The notes beneath the pieces are model-generated. The model ran no database searches. It saw nothing but the letters and a program-made list of their open reading frames with translations, and was not told the origin of the DNA. Position numbers and translations under genes: made by a program. From Sphingomonas sp. Leaf343 (lineage in GTDB: Bacteria > Pseudomonadota > Alphaproteobacteria > Sphingomonadales > Sphingomonadaceae), in assembly GCF_001423765.1 (NCBI RefSeq), contig NZ_LMPG01000013.1, forward strand, positions 175,396 to 239,395: a DNA stretch of 64,000 nucleotides. The letters run 5' to 3'. Every line of letters begins with the position of its first letter. Within the stretch, counting starts at the first letter, position 1. Of this stretch, positions 1 to 7,394 are shown piece by piece.

Positions 1-2
1 CG

Positions 3-137
3 CCGCCGGTGAACACCGAACGCGTGGCCGAGATCAAGAAGGCGATCGCGACCGGCAAGTTCCCCTTGCTGCCGTCGACCATCGCCGACCGCCTCATCGC
101 GTTGAAGCTGGAGTGGAATCCGAATGCAAAGGCGTGA
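3..137 (+). CDS. flgM: FlgM anti-sigma-28 factor, C-terminal part (5' end outside window)
   Basis: The first 44 codons visible read as the C-terminal part of FlgM, with the stretch VNTERVAEIKKAIATGKF followed by IADRLIALKLEW, which resembles the family's sigma-28-binding helices. FlgM holds the flagellar sigma factor FliA inactive until the hook-basal body is finished and FlgM is exported. The gene runs in from the left edge, so its start and promoter are not seen. Its stop lies inside the following flgN-like gene, a 14-base overlap, which fits the usual flgM-flgN pairing. The cognate sigma factor gene fliA lies 3.3 kb downstream. Partial because of the window edge, not a broken gene. Confidence 0.85.
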   Translation, partial: PPVNTERVAEIKKAIATGKFPLLPSTIADRLIALKLEWNPNAKA

Positions 138-435
138 TGCTCTGATCCGGGTGATCGACGCGCTGCATGCGGAGATCGCCGCGCTGAAGTCCAACGACGT
201 CCGCGCGCTGGAGCGTGCCACCGCCGACAAGCTGGCCGGGATCGACGCGATCGCCGCCGCCGGCACCGGACCCGCCGCGCCCGAGCTGCGCGCGCTGGCC
301 GACGAGGCGAACCGGCTGAACGAGACCTGCCGGATCTACGTCAACCTGATGGCGGCAAATACCCGCCGCCGCCTGCAAACCTTGACCGGTGACAGCTTTG
401 CCGGCCACCGCCCGATGGTGAACGCCTACGCGTGA
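124..435 (+). CDS. flgN: FlgN-like flagellar export chaperone
   Basis: A 103-residue, mostly helical, Ala/Leu/Arg-rich protein that starts inside the end of flgM. FlgN family proteins are cytoplasmic chaperones for the hook-filament junction proteins FlgK and FlgL. The sequence is too diverged to show a signature motif; the call rests on length, predicted helical character (two long helices with ALKSNDVRALERATADKLAGIDAI and the NRLNETCRIYVNLMAANTRR segment typical of the C-terminal binding helix) and position directly after flgM. Start ATG at 124 overlaps flgM by 14 bases. An alternative is simply an unnamed flagellar protein of the same operon. Confidence 0.65.
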   Translation: MQRRDALIRVIDALHAEIAALKSNDVRALERATADKLAGIDAIAAAGTGPAAPELRALADEANRLNETCRIYVNLMAANTRRRLQTLTGDSFAGHRPMVNAYA

Positions 436-465
436 TGCCGGGGCTTTCGCCTCGAACCCTTAAAC

Positions 466-481
466 TGGCACGCCCCTTGCT
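466..481 (+). promoter_or_regulatory. sigma-54 promoter (-24/-12) for the transglycosylase-flhA-fliA unit
   Basis: TGGCACG, four bases, then TTGCT: all conserved positions of the RpoN consensus (TGGCACG-N4-TTGCW) match, with GG at 467-468 and GC at 479-480 exactly ten bases apart. It lies 34 bases ahead of the GTG start of the transglycosylase gene in the 80-base gap after the flgN-like gene. The window also encodes a sigma-54 activator (7395-8696), so class II flagellar genes including fliA are probably switched on from here. Confidence 0.85.
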
Positions 482-515
482 GTGATGCACCTCGAACAGA
501 GGTGATCCAGCAACC

Positions 516-1340
516 GTGACCGTCAGTCCCATCAACACCAGCCGCGTCCAGTTGGCCATCGCGCAGGCGTCGAGTACGACCGGCGTCGATTTCGATTATT
601 TGATGGGCCAGGCGAAGCTGGAGAGCGGCTTCAACGCCAGCGCCCGTTCGGGCACCTCGTCGGCATCCGGCCTGTACCAGTTCATCGAATCGAGCTGGCT
701 CGGCATCGTCAAGAAACACGGCGCGGAGCACGGCATGGGCTGGGCCGCGGATTCGATCGGCCAGACCGCGTCCGGTCGCTTCACCGTCGCGCCGGGCGCG
801 CGTCAGGCGATCCTGAACCTGCGCAACGATCCCGCCGCTGCCAGCCTGATGGCCGCCGAGCATGCCTCCGACAACAAGGACGCGATCGAGGGATCGCTGG
901 GCCGGGCCGCGACCGGCACCGACCTGTACATGGCGCATTTTCTGGGAATCGGCGGCGCGACCAAATTCCTGTCGGCGCGCGACCGCAATCCGGACGCCAG
1001 CGCCGCCGCGTTGTTCCCGTCCGCCGCGCGCTCCAACCGCAGCGTCTTCTATGCCAGCAACGGCAGCCCGCGCTCGCTGGAGCAGGTGTATCAGCGCTTC
1101 GCCAGCAAGCTGGGCGCGGCGGCGGACAGCGTCGAGGAGACGCGCAACGCCAACCTGACGTTTGCCGCGCAGGCGCTGAACATGGGCGACGCCACCGTCG
1201 TCACCGGCAACAACGAAAGCGCCGCCGACGCGCTGTCCTGGGCGCAGGGGAAACTGGAGGGCGCGACGAACAGCGTCCTGCGGCCGACGCCCGACACGGC
1301 GCGGCTGGCGTACATGATGCTCAGCCGGATGGGGAACTGA
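516..1340 (+). CDS. Lytic transglycosylase (SLT domain), flagellar
   Basis: A 274-residue protein with a soluble-lytic-transglycosylase fold in its N-terminal half: the catalytic Glu is E36 in AKLESGFN, followed by SGLYQFIESSW. Such enzymes cleave the glycan strand of peptidoglycan, here probably to let the flagellar rod through the wall. No signal peptide is visible, as for flagellar muramidases exported by the flagellar apparatus itself. There is no FlgJ-type rod-cap domain at the N-terminus, so the enzyme is a stand-alone glycosidase. The GTG start at 516 follows an AGAGGTGA ribosome site and the sigma-54 promoter. flhA begins one base after its stop. In sphingomonads this type is usually annotated as a lytic transglycosylase beside flagellar genes. 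Confidence 0.85.
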   Translation: MTVSPINTSRVQLAIAQASSTTGVDFDYLMGQAKLESGFNASARSGTSSASGLYQFIESSWLGIVKKHGAEHGMGWAADSIGQTASGRFTVAPGARQAILNLRNDPAAASLMAAEHASDNKDAIEGSLGRAATGTDLYMAHFLGIGGATKFLSARDRNPDASAAALFPSAARSNRSVFYASNGSPRSLEQVYQRFASKLGAAADSVEETRNANLTFAAQALNMGDATVVTGNNESAADALSWAQGKLEGATNSVLRPTPDTARLAYMMLSRMGN

Positions 1341-1341
1341 G

Positions 1342-3417
1342 ATGGGCAAATTGCTCGCCAATGCCCGCGGGACGGCGCTGCCGCTCGCGATCCTGCTGCT
1401 GGTCGTGGTCATGGTGGTGCCGATCCCGGCGCCGCTGCTCGACGTGTTCTTCATCGCCAATATCGCGATCAGCCTCGCGGTGCTGATGGTCGCGCTGAAC
1501 GCACAGAAGCCGCTCGATTTCTCGTCCTTCCCGACGGTGCTGCTGTTCGCGACGCTGTTCCGCCTCGGCCTCAACGTCGCCTCGACCCGCATCGTGCTGG
1601 TCCACGGGCATGAGGGCGAGAGCGCGGCGGGCCACGTCATCGAGGCGTTCGGCACGTTCCTGATCGGCGGCGACTACGTCGTCGGCATCTTCGTGTTCGC
1701 GATCCTGATGATTATCAACCTGATCGTCGTGACCAAGGGCGCGGGCCGCGTGTCCGAGGTCAGCGCACGCTTCACCCTCGATGCGCTGCCCGGCAAGCAG
1801 ATGGCGATCGACGCGGATCTGAACGCCGGCCTCATCACCCCCGACGAAGCCAAGGCGCGCCGCGTCGAGGTATCGACCGAAGCCGATTTCTACGGTTCGA
1901 TGGACGGTTCGTCCAAGTTCGTGAAGGGCGACGCCGTCGCCGCGATGCTCATTTTGGCCGCCAACGTCGTCGGCGGCCTGATCCTCGGGCCGGTCAGCCA
2001 CGGCATGTCGATCGGGGATGCCGCCAAGGGGTATATCCTGCTGGCGATCGGCGACGCGCTGGTCGCGCAGTTGCCGTCGCTGATGCTGTCGATCGCCGCC
2101 GCCGCGATCGTGACCCGCGTGTCGTCGGACAAGGATCTCGCCGGCCAGATCGGCGGCCAGTTCGGCTCGCCCCGGACATGGACGCCGGTCGCCGTCATCC
2201 TCGGGCTGCTCGGACTGCTGCCGGGAATGCCGCACCTCATCATCCTGACCGCTGCCGGTATCGCCGGTTTCGCCGCGTGGAAGCTGCGCCAGATCGCCGC
2301 CCGTCCCGCCTTCGTGCCCATGCCGATCGCCGAGGAGGCGCCCGATCCGTCGAAGATCGCGTGGGACGAGGTCACCGACGCGATGCAGGTCAATCTGGAC
2401 ATCGGCTACGGCCTGGTGCCGCTGGTGGACGAGCGTCGCGGTGCGCCGCTGATGGGCCGGATCACCGGCGTCCGCCGGCAATTGTCGAAGGAGCTGGGCT
2501 TCGTCGTGCCGCAATGCCGCGTCCGCGACGACATCAACCTCGCCCCCTACACCTATCGCATCATGGTCAACGGCGTCTGTGTCGGCGAGGATCAGGTGTC
2601 GCCCGACGAGATGCTGGCTCTCGACACCGGTCAGGCGTTCGGCTCGCTGTCCGGCAAGGCGACGAAGGACCCGACCTTCGGCCTCGACGCCACCTGGATC
2701 GCGTCCGGCGATGCCGATGCGGCGACCGGCGCGGGCTATCTGGTGGTCGATCCCGGCACCGTCATGGCGACGCACCTCAACCATGTGCTGGGCGTCCACG
2801 CGTCCGAGCTGCTGGGGCCGGACGAGGTCCAGTCGCTGCTCGACGGGCTGAAGGATCGCGCCGGCCAGCTGGTGGCGTCGCTCTGCCCCGCTCCGCTGCC
2901 GCTGACGACGTTGACCGCGGTCCTGAAGGGGCTGCTGGCCGAGAACATCTCGCTCAAGGAGTTCCGCCGCATCGCCGCCGCGCTCGCCACCGCGGCGCAG
3001 CGCACCCACGATCCGGAGGAACTGATGGAGGCGATCCGCCCTGCGCTCGGGCCGCTCATCATCCAGAAACTGTGCGGTGTCCGCGAGCCGCTGCGCGTCA
3101 TGACGCTGGAGGGACAATTGGAAGGTCTGCTGGGACAGGCGATGCGCGCGGACACCGCCCGCCGCCACGTCATCGAACCCGATCTCGGCCGGCGTATCGT
3201 CGAGGCGTTGCAGATGGCCGCACAGCCGCTGCTGGCGGAGGCCAAGCCCTTCGCCCTCGTCGTGCAGCCCGCGATCCGCATCGCCGTGCGCAAGCTGGTC
3301 AGGACCTGCCTGCCCGACACGCCGGTCCTGTCGTTCTTCGAAGTGCCCGAGGAAAAGGCCGTGGAGGTCGTCGCGATCATCGGCGGCGCGCACCAGCCGC
3401 AGGCGCTGGCCGCATGA
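1342..3417 (+). CDS. flhA: FlhA, flagellar type III export gate protein
   Basis: 691 residues, the usual FlhA length. The N-terminal half has the eight-helix membrane domain, opening with LPLAILLLVVVMVVPIPAPLLD and including the family hallmark LFRLGLNVASTRIVL; the cytoplasmic loop (around residues 150-190) carries the conserved stretch DALPGKQMAIDADL. The C-terminal half (from about residue 330) is the cytosolic nonameric ring that docks chaperone-substrate complexes. With FlhB and FliPQR, all in this window, it forms the export gate driven by proton motive force. The ATG lies one base after the transglycosylase stop and the stop overlaps the fliA start (ATGA), so the three genes are one transcript. 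Confidence 0.97.
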   Translation: MGKLLANARGTALPLAILLLVVVMVVPIPAPLLDVFFIANIAISLAVLMVALNAQKPLDFSSFPTVLLFATLFRLGLNVASTRIVLVHGHEGESAAGHVIEAFGTFLIGGDYVVGIFVFAILMIINLIVVTKGAGRVSEVSARFTLDALPGKQMAIDADLNAGLITPDEAKARRVEVSTEADFYGSMDGSSKFVKGDAVAAMLILAANVVGGLILGPVSHGMSIGDAAKGYILLAIGDALVAQLPSLMLSIAAAAIVTRVSSDKDLAGQIGGQFGSPRTWTPVAVILGLLGLLPGMPHLIILTAAGIAGFAAWKLRQIAARPAFVPMPIAEEAPDPSKIAWDEVTDAMQVNLDIGYGLVPLVDERRGAPLMGRITGVRRQLSKELGFVVPQCRVRDDINLAPYTYRIMVNGVCVGEDQVSPDEMLALDTGQAFGSLSGKATKDPTFGLDATWIASGDADAATGAGYLVVDPGTVMATHLNHVLGVHASELLGPDEVQSLLDGLKDRAGQLVASLCPAPLPLTTLTAVLKGLLAENISLKEFRRIAAALATAAQRTHDPEELMEAIRPALGPLIIQKLCGVREPLRVMTLEGQLEGLLGQAMRADTARRHVIEPDLGRRIVEALQMAAQPLLAEAKPFALVVQPAIRIAVRKLVRTCLPDTPVLSFFEVPEEKAVEVVAIIGGAHQPQALAA

Positions 3418-4187
3418 GCGCCGAACCGATGCGCGGCGCGTTCGACGACGCCACCCCGCTGATGGCCGGCCCGGCCGCCGCCCCCCTCACCTACCGGCCC
3501 GGCCAGCGCGCCACCGACCGCGACGCGCTGGTCCGCCAGCATCTGCCGCTGGTGCGCAGACTGGCGTGGCATGTCCACGGATCGATGTCGACGATCGTCG
3601 AGGTCGAGGATCTGGTGCAGGTCGGCCTCGTCGCGCTGGTCGAGGCGGCCGCCGCGTTCGAGGATCGCGGGCAGGTCACGTTCAAGCAATATTGCGTCAC
3701 CCGCGTGCGCGGCGCGATGATCGACGAACTCCGGCGTCAGGCGACGACGACGCGCGGCGCGATGAAGCGGCGGCGGCTCTATAGTAACGCGATCGCGGAG
3801 CTGACCCGCGCCACCGGCCGCGCGCCGGACGAGGCGACGCTGGCGACCAGGCTGGGCGTCACCGTCGAACGGCTGCGCACCGACTACGCCACCGCCGAAG
3901 CCGTCCGGTTCGATTCGATCGACGAGGTCTATGCCGACGACCTGCCATGGTTCGCCGACGACGGCCCCGACGCGTTCGAACAACTGGCGGAGGGCGAGGT
4001 CCGCACCCGCCTGATCGCGGCGATCACCGCCCTGCCGGAACGCGAGGCGCAGGTGATCCAGCTCTACTATGTCGAGGAACTCAATCTGGAAGAGATCGGG
4101 CAGGTGCTCGGCGTCGGCGCGGCACGCGTCTGCCAGATCAAGGCCGCCGCCCATGCGCGGCTGAAGAAGGCGATGGCGCGGGGGTGA
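3414..4187 (+). CDS. fliA: FliA, RNA polymerase sigma-28 factor
   Basis: 257 residues with the order of a group 3 flagellar sigma factor: region 2 (RQHLPLVRRLAWHV, then EVEDLVQVGLVALVEAAAAF and the DELRR motif near residue 105), region 3 (TGRAPDEATLATRLGV), and a region 4 helix-turn-helix at the end (LPEREAQVIQLYYVEELNLEEIGQVLGV). It directs transcription of late flagellar genes such as flagellin. Start ATG at 3414 overlaps the flhA stop; a longer upstream frame exists but is a shadow of flhA. The anti-sigma factor FlgM is encoded at the left edge of the window. Expression is expected from the sigma-54 promoter at 466. Confidence 0.95.
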   Translation: MSAEPMRGAFDDATPLMAGPAAAPLTYRPGQRATDRDALVRQHLPLVRRLAWHVHGSMSTIVEVEDLVQVGLVALVEAAAAFEDRGQVTFKQYCVTRVRGAMIDELRRQATTTRGAMKRRRLYSNAIAELTRATGRAPDEATLATRLGVTVERLRTDYATAEAVRFDSIDEVYADDLPWFADDGPDAFEQLAEGEVRTRLIAAITALPEREAQVIQLYYVEELNLEEIGQVLGVGAARVCQIKAAAHARLKKAMARG

Positions 4188-4274
4188 ACGTCCCGGCCCC
4201 AGGCCACGGGATTCCCTGCGTTACATTTTTACGTCACTCGCGGCCCAAAACCGGGACTCGCTATTTACCTCGTT

Positions 4275-4293
4275 GGTTAAGCTTGCTTTAACC
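4275..4293. promoter_or_regulatory. Inverted repeat upstream of the PEP-CTERM metalloprotease
   Basis: GGTTAA and TTAACC face each other across seven bases in the 158-base gap between fliA and the metalloprotease gene, about 53 bases before its ATG. The surrounding sequence is distinctly more AT-rich than the flanking genes. It could be an operator or part of a promoter; no sigma-54 or sigma-28 consensus is evident at this point. Confidence 0.35.
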
Positions 4294-4345
4294 CTCTCAT
4301 CCGCAGGCCGACGAACGGCCGTGGTTCATCGGGGGTTTTAGAACC

Positions 4346-5539
4346 ATGAAGAAGTACGCACTGGCCGCCGTCGCGGCGCTCGTCGTCGCCCAGCCGGCCT
4401 CGGCCATCACGATCAACCTGTTCAACACCGGTGGCGTCGAGCAGGGCACGGCCGCCTATAACGGCTTCCGCACCGCCGCGAACTTCTGGGAAAGCGTGCT
4501 GCGCAACAACAGCAGCGTGAACCTCAACGTCGGCTTCAGCGCGCTCGGGCCGGGCATCCTGGGTTCCACCGGCAGCACGACCAACGTCGCCTATACCGGC
4601 GACGTGCTTCGCGCCCTCGACCGGTCGCGCACCACGAATCTCGACAGGCAGATGCTGCTGCCGAATGCGCGCGAGAGCAACTTCGTCGGCGGCGTGGCCG
4701 TCGATGCGATCATCTCCGGCCCCAAGGCGAACGGCACCGGCGTGCAATTGCCGCTGACCCGCGTCCTCGACAACGACGCCAGCGCCAACAACTCGGCGCT
4801 GTCGGCCAATACCTCGCTGATGAAGGCGCTCGGCCTGGCGCCGACCTATGCCGCCAACAACCCGAACCAGATCGACGGCTCGGTCAGCTTCTCGTCCAGC
4901 TTCGCCTTCGACTTCAACGCCAGCGACGGTATCACCGCCGGCAGCTTCGACTTTCTGGCGGTCGCGATCCACGAGATCGGCCACGCGCTGGGCTTCCGGT
5001 CGGGCGTCGACGTCTACGACGGCAATACGGGCTTCGCCGGCAACCTGAACGGTTTCGCGATCATGTCGATCTGGGACCTGTTCCGCTACAGCGAGGAGAG
5101 CGCACAGGCGGGCGTGCTGGACTGGGCGATCGGCGGCAATCCGTATTTCTCGCTCGATCGCGGCCAGACGATCTACGACGCCAACTCGTATTTCTCGACC
5201 GGTCGTGCCTATGGCGACGGGCAGCAGGCGTCGCACTGGCTCGATACGCCGCCGTCGCCCGAAATCCTCGGCCTGCTCGATCCGACGCTCGGACGCGGCC
5301 AGATGGGGGCCGTCGAGGCGCTCGATCTCGCCGCCTATGACGCGATGGGCTGGGACGTTCGGGCGGACGTTCTGAAGAACCGGGATCTCTATTACTCGAC
5401 CGGTTTCATCCAGTCGGTCGGCGGCAATCTGGCCGTGCCGGAGCCCGCGACCTGGGCGATGATGATCGGTGGGTTCGGTCTGGTCGGTGGCGCGCTGCGC
5501 CGTCGCCGGTCGGTCCGGACGACCGTCACCTTCGGCTGA
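4346..5539 (+). CDS. Secreted zinc metalloprotease with PEP-CTERM sorting signal (NF038122-like)
   Basis: 397 residues. It begins with a clear signal peptide (MKKYALAAVAALVVAQPASA). The zinc-binding motif HEIGHALGFRSGVD (HExxHxxG, near residue 212) marks a metzincin-like protease. The C-terminus carries PEPATWAMMIGGFGLVGGALRRRR, a PEPxxWA-CTERM tripartite signal of motif, hydrophobic helix and basic cluster, handled by an exosortase and typical of sphingomonads. The product is therefore expected to be exported and then sorted at the envelope or released. It stands alone between fliA and the convergent flagellin gene, in an otherwise purely flagellar locus. It ends at a bidirectional terminator. 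Substrate is unknown. Confidence 0.88.
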   Translation: MKKYALAAVAALVVAQPASAITINLFNTGGVEQGTAAYNGFRTAANFWESVLRNNSSVNLNVGFSALGPGILGSTGSTTNVAYTGDVLRALDRSRTTNLDRQMLLPNARESNFVGGVAVDAIISGPKANGTGVQLPLTRVLDNDASANNSALSANTSLMKALGLAPTYAANNPNQIDGSVSFSSSFAFDFNASDGITAGSFDFLAVAIHEIGHALGFRSGVDVYDGNTGFAGNLNGFAIMSIWDLFRYSEESAQAGVLDWAIGGNPYFSLDRGQTIYDANSYFSTGRAYGDGQQASHWLDTPPSPEILGLLDPTLGRGQMGAVEALDLAAYDAMGWDVRADVLKNRDLYYSTGFIQSVGGNLAVPEPATWAMMIGGFGLVGGALRRRRSVRTTVTFG

Positions 5540-5591
5540 TCCTGTCGCGAAGCGATCGGCCATGGTCGATCGGCCGCGATCCTGAATACGG

Positions 5592-5625
5592 AAAACCCCG
5601 GCGGTCCTGCGACCGTCGGGGTTTT
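5592..5625. terminator. Bidirectional rho-independent terminator between metalloprotease and flagellin
   Basis: A 15-bp stem with one mismatch: AAAACCCCGGCGGTC, a CTGC loop, then GACCGTCGGGGTTTT. A-run on the left and T-run on the right make it work for both converging genes. Confidence 0.9.
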
Positions 5626-5728
5626 CTTCACCCTCTCGCCCGTCGCCCGGGGAGGCGGCGGGGAGGGCCGATGCCGGCGCCCTGTTCGGCTTGGGGGGCT
5701 GGCGCCGGGACCGATCCGATCGTTCGGA

Positions 5729-7102
5729 TTACTGGAGCAGCTTCAGCACCGACTGCTGCGACTGGTTCGCCTGGGCGAGCATCGCGGTCGACGCCTGGCT
5801 GAGGATCTGCGCCTTGGCGAGGGCGGTCGATTCGGCGGAGAAGTCCGCGTCCTCGATCCGGCTCTTGGCGTCCATCAGGTTGGTCGAGGTGGTCGACAGG
5901 TTGTTGACCGTCGACTGGAGGCGGTTCTGCACCGCGCCCAGATCGCCGCGACCCGCGGAAATCTTGTCCAGCGCGGAGTCGATCACCGCCAGCGCCGATG
6001 CCGCGGAACTCTGCGTCGAGATATCGACCGCACGCACCGTCGTGTCGGTGACGGACATCTGGGTCAGGACAGCCGGATCGGCCTCGACCGAGATCTTCGA
6101 CGCGTCGGCGCTGACGACATTGATCTTGCTGCGGCTGACGACGCCGGCGGCGAGCGTGCCGGTCATCGTGCCGCCGCTGCTGGTCGCCGCGGTCAGGCCG
6201 GTGTTCGACGTCTTCAGCGAGATGTTCTCGCCCGCCGCCGCGGTCAGGGTCAGCGTGGAACCGGAGAAGGTAGCCTTGATGCCCAGATTCTTGCCGGATG
6301 CTGCTAGCGCGGCGTTGATCTTGTCGGCGACCTGCGTGCCGGTGTCGTTCGCGCCGACGTCGACGTTCACGCCACCGACCTCGAGATCCGCAGCCGTCGT
6401 CGTGCCGACCGTCAGCGTCGCCACATTGGGTGCTGCCGTGGCCGTGACGCCGCCGGCGGTCATCGCCGCCGCCGCGGTCTTGGCGTCGCTGTCCACGTCC
6501 AGCCTCACGCCGTTGACGGTGGCGCTCGCACCGCCGGTCAGGTCGAGCAGCTCGATGTCGGTGCCGCTGGCGACGGCACCGACCGTCTTCGACAGCGCCA
6601 AGGAACTGGACGTGACGCTGGTCAGCGACATCGTGATCGTCTCGCCGGAATTGATGCCGGTCTGGAGCTTGATGCTCGGCGTGTTGCCGTCGAGCAGCTT
6701 CACGCCGTTGAAGGTCGTGGTGTTGGAGACGTTGTTGATCTCCGCGGTCAGCTGCTTGACTTCGGCCTGCAGCGCGCTGCGGTCGGTCGACTGAAGCGTG
6801 CCGTTGGCCGACTGGGTGGCCAGCTCCTTCATGCGCTGCAGCATCGAGGTCACTTCGCTCATCGCGCCTTCGGCGGTCTGCGCCAGGCTGATGCCGTCAT
6901 TGGCGTTGCGGATCGCCATGCCCATGCTGCGGGCGGCACTCGACATGCGGCTGGCGATCGCCAGGCCGGCGGCGTCGTCCTTCGCCGAGTTGATGCGCTT
7001 GCCGGTCGAAAGGCGCTCCATCGCCGTCGACAGCGCGGAAGACGCGCTCATCGAAGCGTTGGCGGCGCGCATGGCCGAGGTGTTGGTCGCGATAACGGTC
7101 AT
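5729..7102 (-). CDS. fliC: Flagellin
   Basis: 457 residues with the conserved flagellin ends: the D0/D1 N-terminus ([31 protein letters not shown], near residues 37-85) and the C-terminus ([19 protein letters not shown], ending SVLKLLQ). The centre (about residues 170-335) is a variable Ala/Thr/Gly-rich insert that forms outer filament domains. It is exported by the type III apparatus with FliS as chaperone and capped by FliD, all encoded nearby. It is the only flagellin in the window and is read opposite to the rest of the locus. Start ATG at 7102 follows an AACGGAGA ribosome site. It likely depends on FliA. Confidence 0.96.
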   Translation of the reverse strand: MTVIATNTSAMRAANASMSASSALSTAMERLSTGKRINSAKDDAAGLAIASRMSSAARSMGMAIRNANDGISLAQTAEGAMSEVTSMLQRMKELATQSANGTLQSTDRSALQAEVKQLTAEINNVSNTTTFNGVKLLDGNTPSIKLQTGINSGETITMSLTSVTSSSLALSKTVGAVASGTDIELLDLTGGASATVNGVRLDVDSDAKTAAAAMTAGGVTATAAPNVATLTVGTTTAADLEVGGVNVDVGANDTGTQVADKINAALAASGKNLGIKATFSGSTLTLTAAAGENISLKTSNTGLTAATSSGGTMTGTLAAGVVSRSKINVVSADASKISVEADPAVLTQMSVTDTTVRAVDISTQSSAASALAVIDSALDKISAGRGDLGAVQNRLQSTVNNLSTTSTNLMDAKSRIEDADFSAESTALAKAQILSQASTAMLAQANQSQQSVLKLLQ

Positions 7103-7169
7103 TGTCTGTCTCCGTTGGTCTACGGCTTCCCCGCCGCCCCCAGAGCGGAGGGCCGAGCCGTCACAGCAA

Positions 7170-7195
7170 GGAACGGCAGGGCGCGGCCGGGCTTA
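7170..7195 (-). promoter_or_regulatory. Possible sigma-28 promoter for flagellin
   Basis: On the minus strand TAAG (7195-7192) is followed after 14 bases by GCCGTTCC (7177-7170), which resembles the FliA consensus TAAA-N15-GCCGATAA but has the spacer one base short and three mismatches in the -10 box. It lies about 70 bases before the flagellin ATG. The match is weak and offered only as the best candidate. Confidence 0.3.
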
Positions 7196-7334
7196 AGCGG
7201 AAAAAATGACCGGCCGCGAAATAGTCGATCGCGGCGGATCGCGGCCCTCGCGGGGGTGCTCGCGCCCGTAGGATCAACCCCGCGCACGACATGCTCGCGC
7301 GCGCCCGGAAAATATCTGCCGGCCCCGGCAAGGT

Positions 7335-7356
7335 GTTTACCGGACGTTTACCGAAC
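7335..7356. promoter_or_regulatory. Tandem 11-bp repeat GTTTACCGNAC before the flagellar activator gene
   Basis: GTTTACCGGAC is followed immediately by GTTTACCGAAC, an 11-bp period of about one helical turn, 39 bases ahead of the activator start and in the divergent region shared with flagellin. The same core GTTTACCGGA occurs once more at 21999-22008 just before fliD. The spacing suggests side-by-side binding by a regulator on one face of the DNA. Confidence 0.45.
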
Positions 7357-7394
7357 CTGGCGCAAAGCTTCATCATTCCAGGGGGTATTCAGCC

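Noticed and set aside
1321..3393. 690-codon open frame antisense to flhA
   Set aside because: The opposite frame is a complete FlhA with all family signatures; the antisense protein is Arg/His/Asp-rich low-complexity of the kind GC-rich codon use produces.
7160..7182. Possible sigma-54 promoter for flagellin (TTGCT with an upstream CG-rich box on the minus strand)
   Set aside because: The essential GG of the -24 element is absent (CT at that spot).
7359..7374. Possible sigma-54 promoter (TGGCGCA...TTCA) for the flagellar activator
   Set aside because: The -12 element reads TTCA in place of TTGC, losing the invariant GC.
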